A stretch of DNA of 64,000 bases from Triatoma infestans (Eukaryota > Arthropoda > Insecta > Hemiptera > Reduviidae). Each line of letters begins with the position of its first letter. The first letter of the stretch is position 1. Under the pieces are notes generated by a model, which was given only the letters and a program-made list of their open reading frames with translations, did not search any database and was not told where the DNA came from. A program made the position numbers and the translations under genes. Location of the stretch: NCBI GenBank assembly GCA_011037195.1, contig JAAEAF010000281.1, positions 186,001-250,000 on the forward strand. The letters run 5' to 3'. Below, one piece after another: positions 10,873 to 21,335 of the stretch.

Positions 10873-12792
10873 ATGCAAGCAAATAAATTTAAAATATCTC
10901 AGAGTATTTTGAAAGCACTAAGTTATCTTCGCACCTCGGTCATCAACTCACTCCATAAAAGAGGAGTACCAGCAGTGCTATGCGGCTGGATGGAGTCTGG
11001 CCTAAGTAGTCGAATTAACATCTCGTCAATAGGTCAGACCACCCTTAGGGTAAAAGTAGGGAGGGGGTGTCCACAGGGAGGGGTTTTGTCCCCTCTGATG
11101 TGGACTTTGGTCGTTGATGACCTCCTCCACCAACTATCTGCGGATGGCTTTGACTGCCTGGGTTACGCAGATGATTTGGCAATCGTGGTAAGAGGCAAAT
11201 ACCCTACTACGATTGCAGAGCGAGTTCAAGCAGCTCTAAACCTGGTTAGGAATTGGTGTAGGGAGGAGGACTTGTCCATAAACCCCCACAAAGCCATAAT
11301 AGTTCCTTTCACGTTGCGCCACAAGTTGGAAGGCCTTAGGCCTCCATTACTTGGGCACACTCCGATTCCATTTGCGACGGAGGCAAAGTACCTTGGCGTT
11401 ACTTTCGACCGAAGACTCACTTGGAACCAACACATTGACAAAATTTCTCACAGAGCCGATGCGTCATTTAATAGATGCAGACGGCTTTGTGGGAGAAACT
11501 GGGGCTTGCGCCCAAGTTTGTCACTATGGATCTACACCAGGATCATCAGACCCATGGTTACATATGGGTCGGTAGTTTGGTGGACCAAAACGTTGCAGAA
11601 GGGGGCAGTGGAAAGGCTCGGTGGGATCCAAAGGCGAGCATGCCTTGGTTCCACGGGGGCCATGAAGACCACCCCGACTGCGGCGTTGGAAGTCCTCCTC
11701 AATCTGCCACCATTACACATTCTCGTTCTAGGCGAAGCCAGAATGGGAATACATAGGCTCCTGCAGGGGCCGCCTCCCATCACCTCTAGGCATGATCGCA
11801 ATAATCAGAGGTTGATTGAGGAAATCAAGGCGGACTATCTTCTGGGGATGCAAACGGATAGGATGGTTCCTAAGTATTTCTTCGAAAGGAACTTCCATAT
11901 AATCATGCCGAGCAGAGGCGAATGGGGCTGCGATCCACCCCTGTTCGGTAACTCGATCTGGTATACAGATGGATCCAAAACTCCGACTGGGGTCGGAGCT
12001 GGGGTCTACGGGGGCAGGCCTAAAGTTAAAATTAAGGCCAGCCTAGGGAAGTACGCCACGGTCTTTCAGGCTGAAGTCGTGGCGTTACAACTCTGCGCTA
12101 GGGAGATCATAAGGCAAAGGATAGTGGGTAGAAGAGTGGCCATATACTCCGACAGTCATGCAGCCCTGAAGGCACTTTCCTCACACCAAATAGTCTCAAG
12201 ACTGGTGTGGGATTGCCTACTTGCCCTCACCGAGGTGGGTACTCGGAATAAACTGACACTCGCCTGGGTGCCGGGACATGCGGGGTTCCTGGGCAATGAG
12301 AGGGGGGATGCCCTAGCGAGGGAGGGCTCGCAGGATACCTTTATAGGCCCCGAACCCTTCTGCGGCTTGTCCAGGAGCCTCATCCAAACTTCTATCAAGG
12401 GGTGGATAGAAGATCAGCGTCTGCGTTGGTGGGAGGGAACACCAGGACAGAGGCAGGCAAAGCTCTTCATTAAAAGACATTTGCCTAAATTTACCAAAGA
12501 CCTACTGAACCAGACCCGAAGGGATATAAGGTTAATCGTGGGTCTACTAACAGGGCATTGTAGGCTGAATAGACACATGCACCACCTACAACTTGCGGAT
12601 AGTGCGGTATGCCGATTCTGCAAGGTAGAGGAGGAGACCCCGGCGCACTTCCTTTGTGAGTGCGCCTGCCTGGCGAGGATTAGGTTTCTTCAATTGGGGA
12701 CGGGCAATCCCGAAGCTGAAAGCTTCATGACGGAGCCGCTCTCAGCTTTGCTAGGATTGATTAGGAGGGCAAAGCTGGAGGCTGTTCTGTAA
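10873..12792 (+). CDS. LINE polyprotein C-terminal part: reverse transcriptase, RNase H, zinc knuckle
   Basis: This 639-codon open frame encodes the C-terminal part of LINE ORF2. Residues about 1-300 hold the reverse transcriptase palm, with GCPQGGVLSPLMW (65-77) and the catalytic YADD (98-101). Residues 360-485 hold RNase H with D366 (YTDGS), E401, D427 (YSDS), H469 and D479, so its acidic set is complete. C580, C583, H592 and C597 form a CCHC knuckle near the end. The endonuclease and N-terminal fingers are missing through 5' truncation, so it cannot retrotranspose. The first ATG is probably not the native start, since the first residues are host sequence or truncated RT. Relative to the second copy, residues 429 (His for Gln) and 478 (Gly for Ala) differ. 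RNase H after RT points to the I/LOA/R1-like group; the exact clade is not certain. G+C is clearly higher than the surrounding DNA. Confidence 0.85.
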   Translation: MQANKFKISQSILKALSYLRTSVINSLHKRGVPAVLCGWMESGLSSRINISSIGQTTLRVKVGRGCPQGGVLSPLMWTLVVDDLLHQLSADGFDCLGYADDLAIVVRGKYPTTIAERVQAALNLVRNWCREEDLSINPHKAIIVPFTLRHKLEGLRPPLLGHTPIPFATEAKYLGVTFDRRLTWNQHIDKISHRADASFNRCRRLCGRNWGLRPSLSLWIYTRIIRPMVTYGSVVWWTKTLQKGAVERLGGIQRRACLGSTGAMKTTPTAALEVLLNLPPLHILVLGEARMGIHRLLQGPPPITSRHDRNNQRLIEEIKADYLLGMQTDRMVPKYFFERNFHIIMPSRGEWGCDPPLFGNSIWYTDGSKTPTGVGAGVYGGRPKVKIKASLGKYATVFQAEVVALQLCAREIIRQRIVGRRVAIYSDSHAALKALSSHQIVSRLVWDCLLALTEVGTRNKLTLAWVPGHAGFLGNERGDALAREGSQDTFIGPEPFCGLSRSLIQTSIKGWIEDQRLRWWEGTPGQRQAKLFIKRHLPKFTKDLLNQTRRDIRLIVGLLTGHCRLNRHMHHLQLADSAVCRFCKVEEETPAHFLCECACLARIRFLQLGTGNPEAESFMTEPLSALLGLIRRAKLEAVL

Positions 12793-12853
12793 CTTAAGGG
12801 GATCCACAATAGACCTCAATTTGTAGGTCGCAGTGGAATGAGGCTCCCCCCCC

Positions 12854-12876
12854 CATTCTATTCTATTCTATTCTAT
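12854..12876 (+). repeat. (ATTCT)n LINE tail
   Basis: About four and a half units of ATTCT directly follow the LINE 3' UTR and act as its simple-repeat tail. Confidence 0.85.
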
Positions 12877-12967
12877 GTTATCTTAAACAAATGCAAAAGA
12901 AAGGGAATAGAAATTAAAATTGGCAATAATAAAAAAAATATATTTTAAATTGTTAAAAAAAAAAAAA

Positions 12968-13516
12968 AAATCTGGTGTGAAACACTCATACAACTTTCTC
13001 TTACTCCAAACCTCAAAATTATCATTGACAAATTTTATAATCTGTGTACCAAATTTAATGAAATTCGTGGAAAACGGAAAAAAACTGTTCAGTAAAAGCG
13101 CACTTCCGCTTTTCTAATTTTCTTGAAACTCGGAATTTTGGCCATCTATTTATTTCTAATTAATTTTGTTTGGATGATAGAATAATTGTATAATCAACTA
13201 TTATTAAAGCACTTTAAAGAAAAACATAACCCCACCCCTACCCTAAAAGGGCCCTTAAATGAATTTTCCCAGAGAAATGTTTCGAATAAAAGTTGTAGCT
13301 CTTTGTATGCCGCAGTTGATATACCAGATTTGAAGGAAATCGTAAGAATCATTTTCAAGAAAATCGCAATAAAGTAAAAATACCAACTAGTAAAGTGGTA
13401 CTTCCGGTTGAGGAATTTTGGCAGATAAAGTACTGTCGATCCCATAGTGATACCTAAACGGAATATCAAGTTTTAACTTTCTACGGTTTTTCGTATTTGA
13501 GTTATGCTGATCAGAT

Positions 13517-13580
<64 letters not shown>

Positions 13581-13675
13581 AGACCATTTGCTAAAAACCA
13601 CTTATTTGGACTCAGGGGACATCAAAACGGATATTTCCAGTGAAAACTCGATATCGAAAATTTGACACGATTAAA
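12968..13675 (-). mobile_element. Family H repeat, shortened copy
   Basis: It opens with TCTGGTGTGAAACACTCATA and CTTTCTCTTACTCC (the hairpin end). It carries the CTTCCGGT blocks and a (CATA)n/(CA)n tract at 13518-13577. It stops at GACACGATTAAATTC, lacking the last about 45 bp. One internal unit is missing relative to the full-length copies. Confidence 0.65.
13518..13577. repeat. (CATA)n then (CA)n microsatellite
   Basis: About four CATA units run straight into about twenty CA units at the fixed microsatellite position of family H, just after TTATGCTGATCAGATACATA. Confidence 0.9.
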
Positions 13676-14235
13676 TTCATACCTACATTTTCCACGCCAT
13701 TTTTTTTTGTAAAATTTATTAAATTAGAGCAATCTGTTCCAGTAATTTTTCCAGAATAAGTTGTAATTTTTTAATGTAAATATTGTAGAATTCATTACGA
13801 TTAGAACAAGCTGTTGATTGTAATCACAAAAAAAAAGTGTTTCACATCTAAAAATAAACATATTACAAAAATTTTGAATAATTTTGTACGTTTATTGAAA
13901 TAGTAAACGAAATCACCAAAGTAAGAAGCAGAAGTTTCTTCTGACTGTGACTCCAAGTTTTCTCATTGGTCTTTTAGAAGTTTCTAATTTACTAAATAAT
14001 TTAAAGTCACCTGCGATAATATTTATTAGCGTTCAAGTTTGGGAATGAGATGAACCCATTAATTATTATTATTCTTAATAATATAAGCTGCTCTGAATAA
14101 CAAAAAAAAAATTATATATATATATATGTATATATATACTCGTATATATATTTTGTGTGTGTGTGTGTATGTAGGTAGTATGTAAATTTAAGAGAATTAT
14201 CCGACATGAAGAATTATAGGCAAAACATTTTCGAA
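13676..14235. other. Unassigned DNA
   Basis: AT-rich, with a (TA)n/(GT)n tract at about 14112-14170. No gene seen. Confidence 0.4.
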
Positions 14236-14596
14236 TATGTGGATAGATCCGCAATGCTGGATAACATCTGGTATTTTATCCGCAGTAGCATGCTTATTCC
14301 TTTTGTTTCTGACTGGTTTTGGATGTTCATCCATCGCCAGAGCAAATTCACCAAGTTCGTGTAGACAGTTCACTTCAACGCAATGTTTCTGTTACACTTA
14401 TATTTGTTGGTTTGTGGGTTGTATATATGGGCGGAAGGTTATAAGGTTAACAAGTGTGAGTGTAACAGAAACATTACGTTGAAGTGAACTCTCTACACGA
14501 ACTTGGTGAATTAACTCTGACGATGGATTAAAATCCCTAGCCGATCAAGAACTAAAGGAATATGCATGCTGAGATGGATATATTACCAAATAAAAA
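14236..14596. mobile_element. Palindromic element A, copy 1
   Basis: The left arm contains TGGATAACATCTGGTATTTT, GTAGCATGC, AGAGCAAATTCACCAAGTTC and AACGCAATGTTTCTGTTACA. The right arm is its inverse (TGTAACAGAAACATTACGTT, GAACTTGGTGAATT, GCATGC). The centre has TTGTTGGTTTGTGGG and TATATATGGG. Both arms carry the family A hammerhead-like motif in decayed form. The left has CUGGCGA and AAAA in place of the core bases. The right lost GAAA (CTAG). Stem II (GGAT/ATCC) still pairs in both. No coding frame. Confidence 0.6.
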
Positions 14597-14689
14597 AAAA
14601 TTATTTTTTGTATTTTAAGCTTCTCATTTTGGTCTTTTTATCACTGGCATAGTAGGTTATTTTAAATCCACGGGGCCAGAGGTTTAAGT

Positions 14690-14870
14690 ATTTCTAATAA
14701 TAAGGATCTACCTCTTCTGTTCTATGCAGATAATATACTTATTCTCTGGCTTGAAGCCCAAAGAAACTCCGTATATTGGAAAGTTATGGTGTTTCTAACA
14801 ATTTAGTCGTTAATAGTAATAAAGCTATTGTTCTTGATTCAAGTCCCACTGTCTTATATCTTTTATAATT
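14690..14870 (+). pseudogene. LINE reverse transcriptase palm fragment
   Basis: A plus-strand frame reads LPLLFYADNILIL, matching the catalytic YADD strand of LINE reverse transcriptases with one Asp changed to Asn. After a shift comes NNLVVNSNKAIVLDSS, matching the usual region that follows (L.VN..K). The frame is interrupted and short. I infer a very decayed LINE. The same stretch read on the other strand gives an open frame with no recognisable features, which I take as chance. Confidence 0.4.
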
Positions 14871-16189
14871 CTCTTAGCTTGGAAATAGCTTTCCGTGTAC
14901 TTCCATTGCTTCTCAAGTTCCATATGCCTCCATCCGAAATTCCATAACTCCCAGTTACAAAATTCTTGGTGACAGCTACTATGCTCGGGACCACAAAATG
15001 GTAATGAGAATCCCTCCTTCACCAACTCGCCCTTCCCTCTCATTGCCTTCCCTACTCGCTCGTCCAGCTCCCAGAAGTGCTCCATCTCTGCTCCTCTGAG
15101 CGAGACCATTAAGTCTTCTCCTACACACACACACACCCACTATTTTGAGTAAAAATGTTAAATCCGGATACTAATATCTTTTTTTTTTGTTCATTATGTC
15201 AGAGTGTTTTATTATAATATTTAGCTGAAATTTTGGGCGCTCAGTATAGTGACTTAATTGAGCGTGGTTAACTGTGTTATTTTAAACAACTTCTTCTCCT
15301 CCTCCTCGTAACCACTCCTAACATTCTCTGTAGATTGGAGAGAACATGGTTATGCTGAGATTTTTTAAAGAATGGTTCACTTCATTGCCCAATGCTTGAA
15401 CACAGAATACCAAATTGTTTCTACACAGATTATTATGTTTATTAAAATCCGATTTGCACATTCAATTGGGTGTAACATTTAGACCATATTTTATCCCTTA
15501 TTGGTTTTCAACATTTATTAAATTAGAAGGATTCCTCGGTGATAAAAGCCTCAACAAAGGGTAATTGGTCATTGCTTACTAAAATTATCTGATTTCCGAA
15601 CTCTCGGTTTACTAATTAGGTTCAATATGTACCACGAATTTTAAGGAGAATAAATATTTTCAGTTAAACTGCGGTTTCTCAGGGTTAAGATTGTTGGCTC
15701 TAGTCAGATTGGTTGGGAAAAGATTTATAAGAATTATAGTAAATGGAGAATGCTTTCTATATTGACCCATGGAGCCATTTAAATCCGGCACTGTGAACAA
15801 ACCAGAAGACTTTTTTCAATTACTAATGTATTGTTCTTTATATCCTTCTTTTAGGGAAAAATGGCTACTTCCTTTCCTTTTATAATGCCACCCATTTCGA
15901 TATTTATGGAAAACTAGAAATTCTACTCTGTCCCATGTAGCCTGCAACAAATTAATTATTTATCTATTTCCAAATTTATTATTTAGTAGTCTGGGTCGTT
16001 ACCAGTTAGGGGTGGAAGAAAATATCCACCCTAGAACCCTCCAGGATCTTGGGATTCCTTAGAGAACTCAACCTGGAGAGGGTACTGTAGATGAGCTAGC
16101 TCATCTACGGCACCAGGGGGGTAGAATAGATCATCAATGATCGCGGTACAGGACCCTCAGAAACAAAAAGAAAAAAAATACTTATTAAA
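14871..16189 (+). other. Probable decayed LINE 3' region
   Basis: The stretch 15800-15990 can be read in broken frames as FFQLLMYCSLYPSFREKW and similar, which recalls C-terminal parts of LINE proteins. The end region 15985-16170 is G+C-richer. It has a 22-bp perfect palindrome at 16087-16108 (half GTAGATGAGCT) and AGAATAGATCATCAATGATCGC, which loosely resembles the 3' UTR of the LINE at 12800. Assignment is tentative. Confidence 0.3.
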
Positions 16190-17375
16190 ACTTTAAAACT
16201 GAAGTGTTTTTCCTTCAGCAGTGATCTTTTGCACTGATCTTTATTTATATCTTTTACTCTTCTTCTTATTTCCATTCTCTAGTTAAGAATTTTAATAATT
16301 TCTATATTTAACAATTTATCTTGTCTTTCAGCATATAAATATGTAGAACTTTTGTTTAACCTACAGTTCTTTCTCTTGTATTCTTCTTGTGCATTTTTTG
16401 CCAATGCTATTTTTTTTTGCTATTTTTATTAGCTAAAATGGTTACAAGCTTTCTCCTCAGTTTTTTTGGAAAGATTTTTATTTAATTTATTATATATGTG
16501 AATACACTTTTATTTATATTGAATCCAATAATTTTTTTCTTTAGTGCTGTTTGATTCATAATTTGTAACTTCCAACTCTTTCTTTACGAAATGTAAACTT
16601 TAGAAAGTAATAAAGATGGTTATTATTTTTAAATTTTTTGTATTTTACTTTAGTTTGTGTTTTTATATCTGTGGAATACATTATTTGAGTGTAACCGTTT
16701 TTATGTTCTATTTAATTGCTTAAAGGTCTTAATAATAATTTAAAAGTTTTATAGTGGTTTATTGCAAACTATTGCTGAGAGTAACTGCAAATCTATTTTT
16801 TAAAGATAACGTTTTATATATTACTTTCTCTTACACATGTTTTTTTGAATCCTATGTCTTTATTTATCAATTTTCTATGAATCTAGGTGGGTTTACTTTT
16901 ACATTATACTTTATGCATAGTCTCAAATTTTGCTCAACATGCTGGGAATACAATGTTCAATCCTGAACGATAATCGAACGGGAGCCGATTGCTGTAAAGG
17001 CGGAAATATGCAAGAACAGTTGAAATTTGTAATGAGTAAGAACGGACTTTGTCATTTGGATGACAAAGTTGATATTACTCGTAGTATTTTCAATTCATAT
17101 TTTAATAAAATGATTACAAACTCAACTGTGTATGCACAAAATTAGAATGTGGAATGTGGGGGGGAGGGTTAAGTTGTTCGCGTCCGATATTGTTCTCAGA
17201 TGCCCCTTGGATATCCAACTAAACGAACAACATCAATCGCTGGATCACCCTAGGTTCTTTTATTTTGGGCTGCGCGACGCAGAATGGCTGAATAGCCGAA
17301 GTCATGGTGCAGGAAAAAAAAAAAATATGGACAATTATTGGAAGCAATTTCGTAATGTAAATACTTTATCATTGT
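16190..17375. other. Unassigned DNA
   Basis: AT-rich. Two short plus-strand frames around 16975-17140 and 17132-17400 carry several Cys residues (GADCCKGGN, GLCHLDD), but I recognise neither. Confidence 0.35.
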
Positions 17376-17449
17376 TGAATATGTGGATGAGCCCGCAATA
17401 ATGGATAAACATCTGGTATTTTATCCGTCGTAGCATGCGTATTTATTTT

Positions 17450-17490
17450 GTTCCTGACCGATTTCGGATTTACATTTATCGTCAGAGCAA
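17450..17490 (-). ncRNA. Hammerhead-like motif, family A left arm (degraded)
   Basis: Minus strand: CTGACGA core kept, then one extra T, AAAT/ATCC (only two of four pairs), GAAA kept, TCGG instead of CCGG, then TC and AGGAAC. The catalytic core is intact but stem II is weakened by apparent G-to-A changes. Confidence 0.35.
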
Positions 17491-17777
17491 ATTCACCAAG
17501 TTCGTGTAGAGAGTTCACTTCAATGTAATGTTTCTGTTACACTCACACTTGTTGGTTTGTTATTTGTATATATGGAGGTTGTATATATTACTTTCACTTA
17601 CTCATAGTTATTTTATTGTACTATTTATAATTTGTTGTCTTTATTTATATGAATTTTCTTTATTTATATCAATTATTAATGTATGGAGGGATAACCTCCA
17701 CACATATATACAACCAACAAGTGTGAATGTAACAGAAACATTACGTTGAAGTGAACACTCTACACGAGCTTGGTGAA

Positions 17778-17819
17778 TTTGCTCTGACGATGGATGAAAA
17801 TTCGAAACCGGTCAGGAAC
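17778..17819 (+). ncRNA. Hammerhead-like ribozyme motif (family A)
   Basis: Order: stem I strand TTTGCT; CTGACGA (17784-17790); one extra T; stem II GGAT/ATTC (three canonical pairs and one G-U) closed by a GAAA tetraloop; core GAAA (17804-17807); self-complementary CCGG; TC; then AGGAAC. Stem I pairs U-A and C-G, then a G/G mismatch, then two U-A pairs. It fits a type I hammerhead that would need to dimerise through CCGG. Family-level support comes from other copies, where GGAT/ATCC is fully paired. Confidence 0.45.
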
Positions 17820-17872
17820 AAAATGAATATGCATGCTACGACGGATAAAATACCAGATATTTTACCGTTGTT

Positions 17873-18600
17873 ATTATTTTAAGAAAATTGTGTTCTTTGA
17901 TCTATACCGCATGTGATGAAAATAGAAAAGTTAATAATGAAAACTGAAATCATAAAGAAATTGAATAAAAATAACAAAAAATAAAAAGAAAAAAGAAAGG
18001 TTATAAGTTAGTGAAAAATGGAATATTAGAAAGAAAGGAAGTTCTTGTTGTTTTGATATCCATTATATGCTGAGCCATTGTTCTTGGTCTGGCTTAGTGA
18101 AAAGTTTTATTGTTAAACCAAGTCAAGGGCATCTTGTATTTTAATTGTATCATCCCTCGAGTATAGTGTACATAGTATAAAAACTGTGTGAGTGAATGTG
18201 TTTGTTGTAGAAAAGAAGAGAAGAACGTGGAGGAGAACGTGTTGTGATGTGTGGCGGGTAGAGAGGACCACCCACTCGGTGGTCGCCCGCCGCCACTCTC
18301 ACAGTGGGAATCTTGTACAGACCCCCCAGCCAGATATATACACTACTGACCATTAACTACGAGCTCTTATTATCTACACGGTTCACCTATAACCTACTCT
18401 TTTGAACTTGCCTAATGACATTTCTAGTTACATCTATTCTAATTCCTTCCAAGTTCTTATTTTTTCCATTATCTTTAGTCTGACAATTTCTTTACAGATT
18501 CTATGGTACATATATGTATAATACCATATGATCCAACTATCAGTTACCTTATACTAAATTAAAACACAAATTCTATTTACGTAAACAAATTAATGTCTAG
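17873..18600. other. Unassigned DNA with a G+C-rich patch
   Basis: 18225-18350 is much richer in G+C than its surroundings and holds a hairpin, GACCACC/GGTGGTC, around 18267. A TATATAT box lies nearby on the minus strand. It may be an LTR or promoter fragment, but I cannot assign it. Confidence 0.3.
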
Positions 18601-18603
18601 AAC

Positions 18604-18680
18604 AGAGGTAGGCAACCTTTTTTAAGTAAGGGTTCAGAATAAAATGCATGTCTCGTCTGCGGGCCGCATCAGTTATTTCT
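18604..18680 (+). mobile_element. Possible hAT-type element end
   Basis: CAGAGGTAGGCAACCTTTTT followed by GCGGGCCGCAT resembles terminal repeats of hAT-type elements in many animals. No matching right end was found, so this is at most a fragment. Confidence 0.3.
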
Positions 18681-18807
18681 CACTTTTTTGATATTGATTT
18701 TAAATATATTTTGTTTTATAAAAAATAAAGAATTTGTTTAATATATTACATTTACAAGCAGTCAGAAAAAGTAAAGAAAGTACATTTTGAACCTATTTGT
18801 CAGTTTT

Positions 18808-18838
<31 letters not shown>

Positions 18839-19059
18839 TATATATTCTCAGTGAGATCCTGGGGATTTTTCCAAACAGCTATAAATTAACTATTTTAGAT
18901 TAGAAACCTAAAAAAAGTCGCACTATGTGTCATGTATCTAATATAGCTGACTTCTGCAGATTAACATATAAATTTTCGTCAATAGATGGCGACTGAATAT
19001 TTCTTCAGAAGTAGGAATCACGCCTGTTTATGAAAGGACAATTGGAACTATCCTTGCAA

Positions 19060-20034
19060 TCCCCGCTTTTCACATTTGCTTAATTTCGTACTGTCAAATA
19101 AAGTTCTGCCGATCCCATAGTGATATCTAAACGGAATATCAAGTTTTAACTTTCTACGGTTTTTCGTTTTTGAGTTATGCTGATCAGATACATACATACA
19201 TACATACATACATACATACATACATACATACATACATACATACATACATACATACATACAATACATACATACATACAATACATACATACATACAATACAT
19301 ACATACATACAATAAATACATACATACAATACATACATACATACAATACATACATACATACATACATACATACATACATACATACATACATACATACATA
19401 AATACATACATACATACAATACATACATACATACAATACATACATACATACAATACATACATACATACATACATACAATACATACATACCTACATACATA
19501 CAATACATACATACATACAATACATACATACATACAATACATACATACATACAATACATACATACATACAATACATACATACATACAATACATACATACA
19601 TACAACATACATACATACAATACATACATACATACATACATACATACATACAATACATACATACATACATACATACATACAATACATACATACATACAAT
19701 ACATACATACATACAATACATACATACATACAATACATACATAAATACATACATACATACATACAATACATACATACATACATACATACATACATACAAT
19801 ACATACATACATACAATACATACATACATACATAATACATACATACACATACACCATACACCCACACACACATACACATACATACACACATACACCACAC
19901 ACACACAACACACATTTGCTAAAGAACACTTTTTGGACTCAGGGACCTCAAAAAGGAAATTTCCGGTGAAAACTCGATATCGAAAATTTGACACGATTAC
20001 AATACTTCCTCTTACTAGGAATAAGAGAAAGTAA
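19060..20034 (-). mobile_element. Family H repeat swollen by a satellite
   Basis: Only the 5'-end half of the family is present. It runs from about 19075 (AAAGTTCTGCCGATCCCATA) through TTTTTCGTTTTTGAGTTATG to the terminal AGGAATAAGAGAAAGTAA. The family microsatellite site has expanded to about 660 bp. The flanks are ordinary family H sequence, so the satellite grew inside the element. Confidence 0.75.
19187..19850. repeat. (CATA)n satellite with 17-bp higher-order unit
   Basis: It begins as about 18 perfect CATA units, then turns into a regular 17-bp unit, AATACATACATACATAC, that recurs many times with longer pure-CATA patches between. All six frames are largely open because the unit has few stop codons. 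The long Tyr-Met-Val-Cys and Thr-Tyr-Ile-His frames here are artefacts, not genes. Confidence 0.95.
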
Positions 20035-20039
20035 AAATT

Positions 20040-20392
20040 ATTGATTACTTATAAAAATGAAAAGCAATGAAAATATTCCAAATGTGAAAAAAATCGGTTA
20101 ACCAGTGCGACATTACAAAAAAAATCTTTTGGGTTTATTGGGATCAAGAATAAGGTTTTTTCGGTAATTTTCTCGAAAACTGGTACAATGCTTTTGTTTT
20201 AAAGTTGGGAATAAACTGAACTTCTGGGGAAATTCATTTTAGGATGTTTGTGGAATTTGTCATTACACATTCTGTTTATACAACATGAATAAAAATTCCC
20301 AAGTTTAAGAGGAAATTTGTCAATTTTACGTACTTATAATAAGTGCGGTACGAGAAAGTTATGTCAGTGTTCCACCATAGATTTTTTTTAAA
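20040..20392 (+). mobile_element. Family H 3' remnant
   Basis: Diverged family blocks: TTTTCTCGAAAACTGG near 20168, and ACGAGAAAGTTATGTCAGTG with a T-run at the end. It abuts the previous copy. Confidence 0.45.
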
Positions 20393-21335
20393 ATAAAATA
20401 TAAGCATAATAATTGTATCTAGAACAAATATTTTCTAATTGAATAAATGAAGATAGATGAAATTAGAAAGGAAAAAAGTAATACCAGAACTGAAGGTGTT
20501 ATAAAAAGAATGAGATAAAGCAGAGGAATGGCAATTCCTTTGGGGCAAGGATCAGAACCTCTTGTTCTCTAGCAGCATTACTGTCTCAACATCACTGTTG
20601 CTAGGGCCATGACACGGTACTACGGAAGCTTCCCACTTCAATATTTACCTAATCCTTCACTACTTATTCTTTTCTCTCACGGAGTTTTCGCTTCTCATAT
20701 CATATGTAGAAAACGAGATGGATGGATCTAACTATATTATTTATTTCTTCATCACCTTCTTCTTATTATTTTATTTTATTTTTATTATTACATATATTTT
20801 TATTTATTTAAGTTTATACTGATTTTTTGTCTTCACATTTTTATTTTTAATCACCTAGATTTAAGAATGAAATATCTTTCCAGATTTCTGCCATCTTCCT
20901 ATGTAAAGGAGGAGGAAGCGATGAAATGTTTGTTCTATAATTTAAAAATTTGCAGCATATTAGTTGTATTTATATATTTGTTAATAGAGCGCTTTTATTT
21001 AAGGAACAGACAAATCTATAATTTGTTTTATGGCTTTGCACCAAGTTGTGGTTTTTGCAAAGCAAGATTTTTTTATTTATTTAGAAGTTAAGTTTAATTT
21101 GCTAACTGTTAAATCGTAGAATTCTTTATATTCCCCACCCTTGCCAAAAGATATGTGTAAGCAGCAATAAAAATATACTATTCCATTTTTAATCACCTAC
21201 ATTACGATATTACATTAAATCTTGGTGCAAACATTACTTCCTATTAATTCGCGTCTTTTAAGTTTTTTTAAGGTTTAGCCATACAGTTGAGTTCATTATA
21301 TTTAAATATGTTTGTTAAATAGCCCTACTTCTATT
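20393..21335. other. Unassigned DNA
   Basis: AT-rich. A 74-codon frame at 20867-21091 has no recognisable motif, and I do not treat it as a gene. Confidence 0.35.

Larger units (their letters stand above)
10873..12876 (+). mobile_element. 5'-truncated LINE (RNase H-bearing non-LTR retrotransposon)
   Basis: The element starts abruptly inside the reverse transcriptase domain near 10873-10900. It runs through a complete 3' end: a short UTR with ACAATAGACCTC and TAGGTCGCAGTGGAATGAGG, a C-run, and a (ATTCT)n tail at 12854-12876. The 5' truncation and simple-repeat tail are typical of target-primed retroposition. A clear target duplication was not found for this copy. A second, shorter copy lies at 49918-50861. 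Confidence 0.85.
17376..17872. mobile_element. Palindromic element A, copy 2
   Basis: The left arm starts GAATATGTGGATGAGCCCGC and the right arm ends ACGGATAAAATACCAGAT. The arms match over about 190 bp, including AGAGCAAATTCACCAAGTTC, AATGTTTCTGTTACACTC and GGAGGTTGTATATA in inverted form. The centre differs from copy 1. Both arms hold hammerhead-like motifs, and the right one is the best of family A. Confidence 0.7.

Noticed and set aside
11226..12623. Several minus-strand and off-frame open frames inside the LINE
   Set aside because: They are shadows of the long RT/RNase H frame.
14825..15136. 103-codon minus-strand gene
   Set aside because: It has no recognisable domain and is antisense to a decayed LINE whose RT motif reads on the plus strand just upstream.
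19048..19994. Open frames of more than 280 codons made of Tyr-Met-Val-Cys or Thr-Tyr-Ile-His repeats
   Set aside because: They are translations of the (CATA)n satellite, open in many frames on both strands because the repeat lacks stops. No codon bias or domain.
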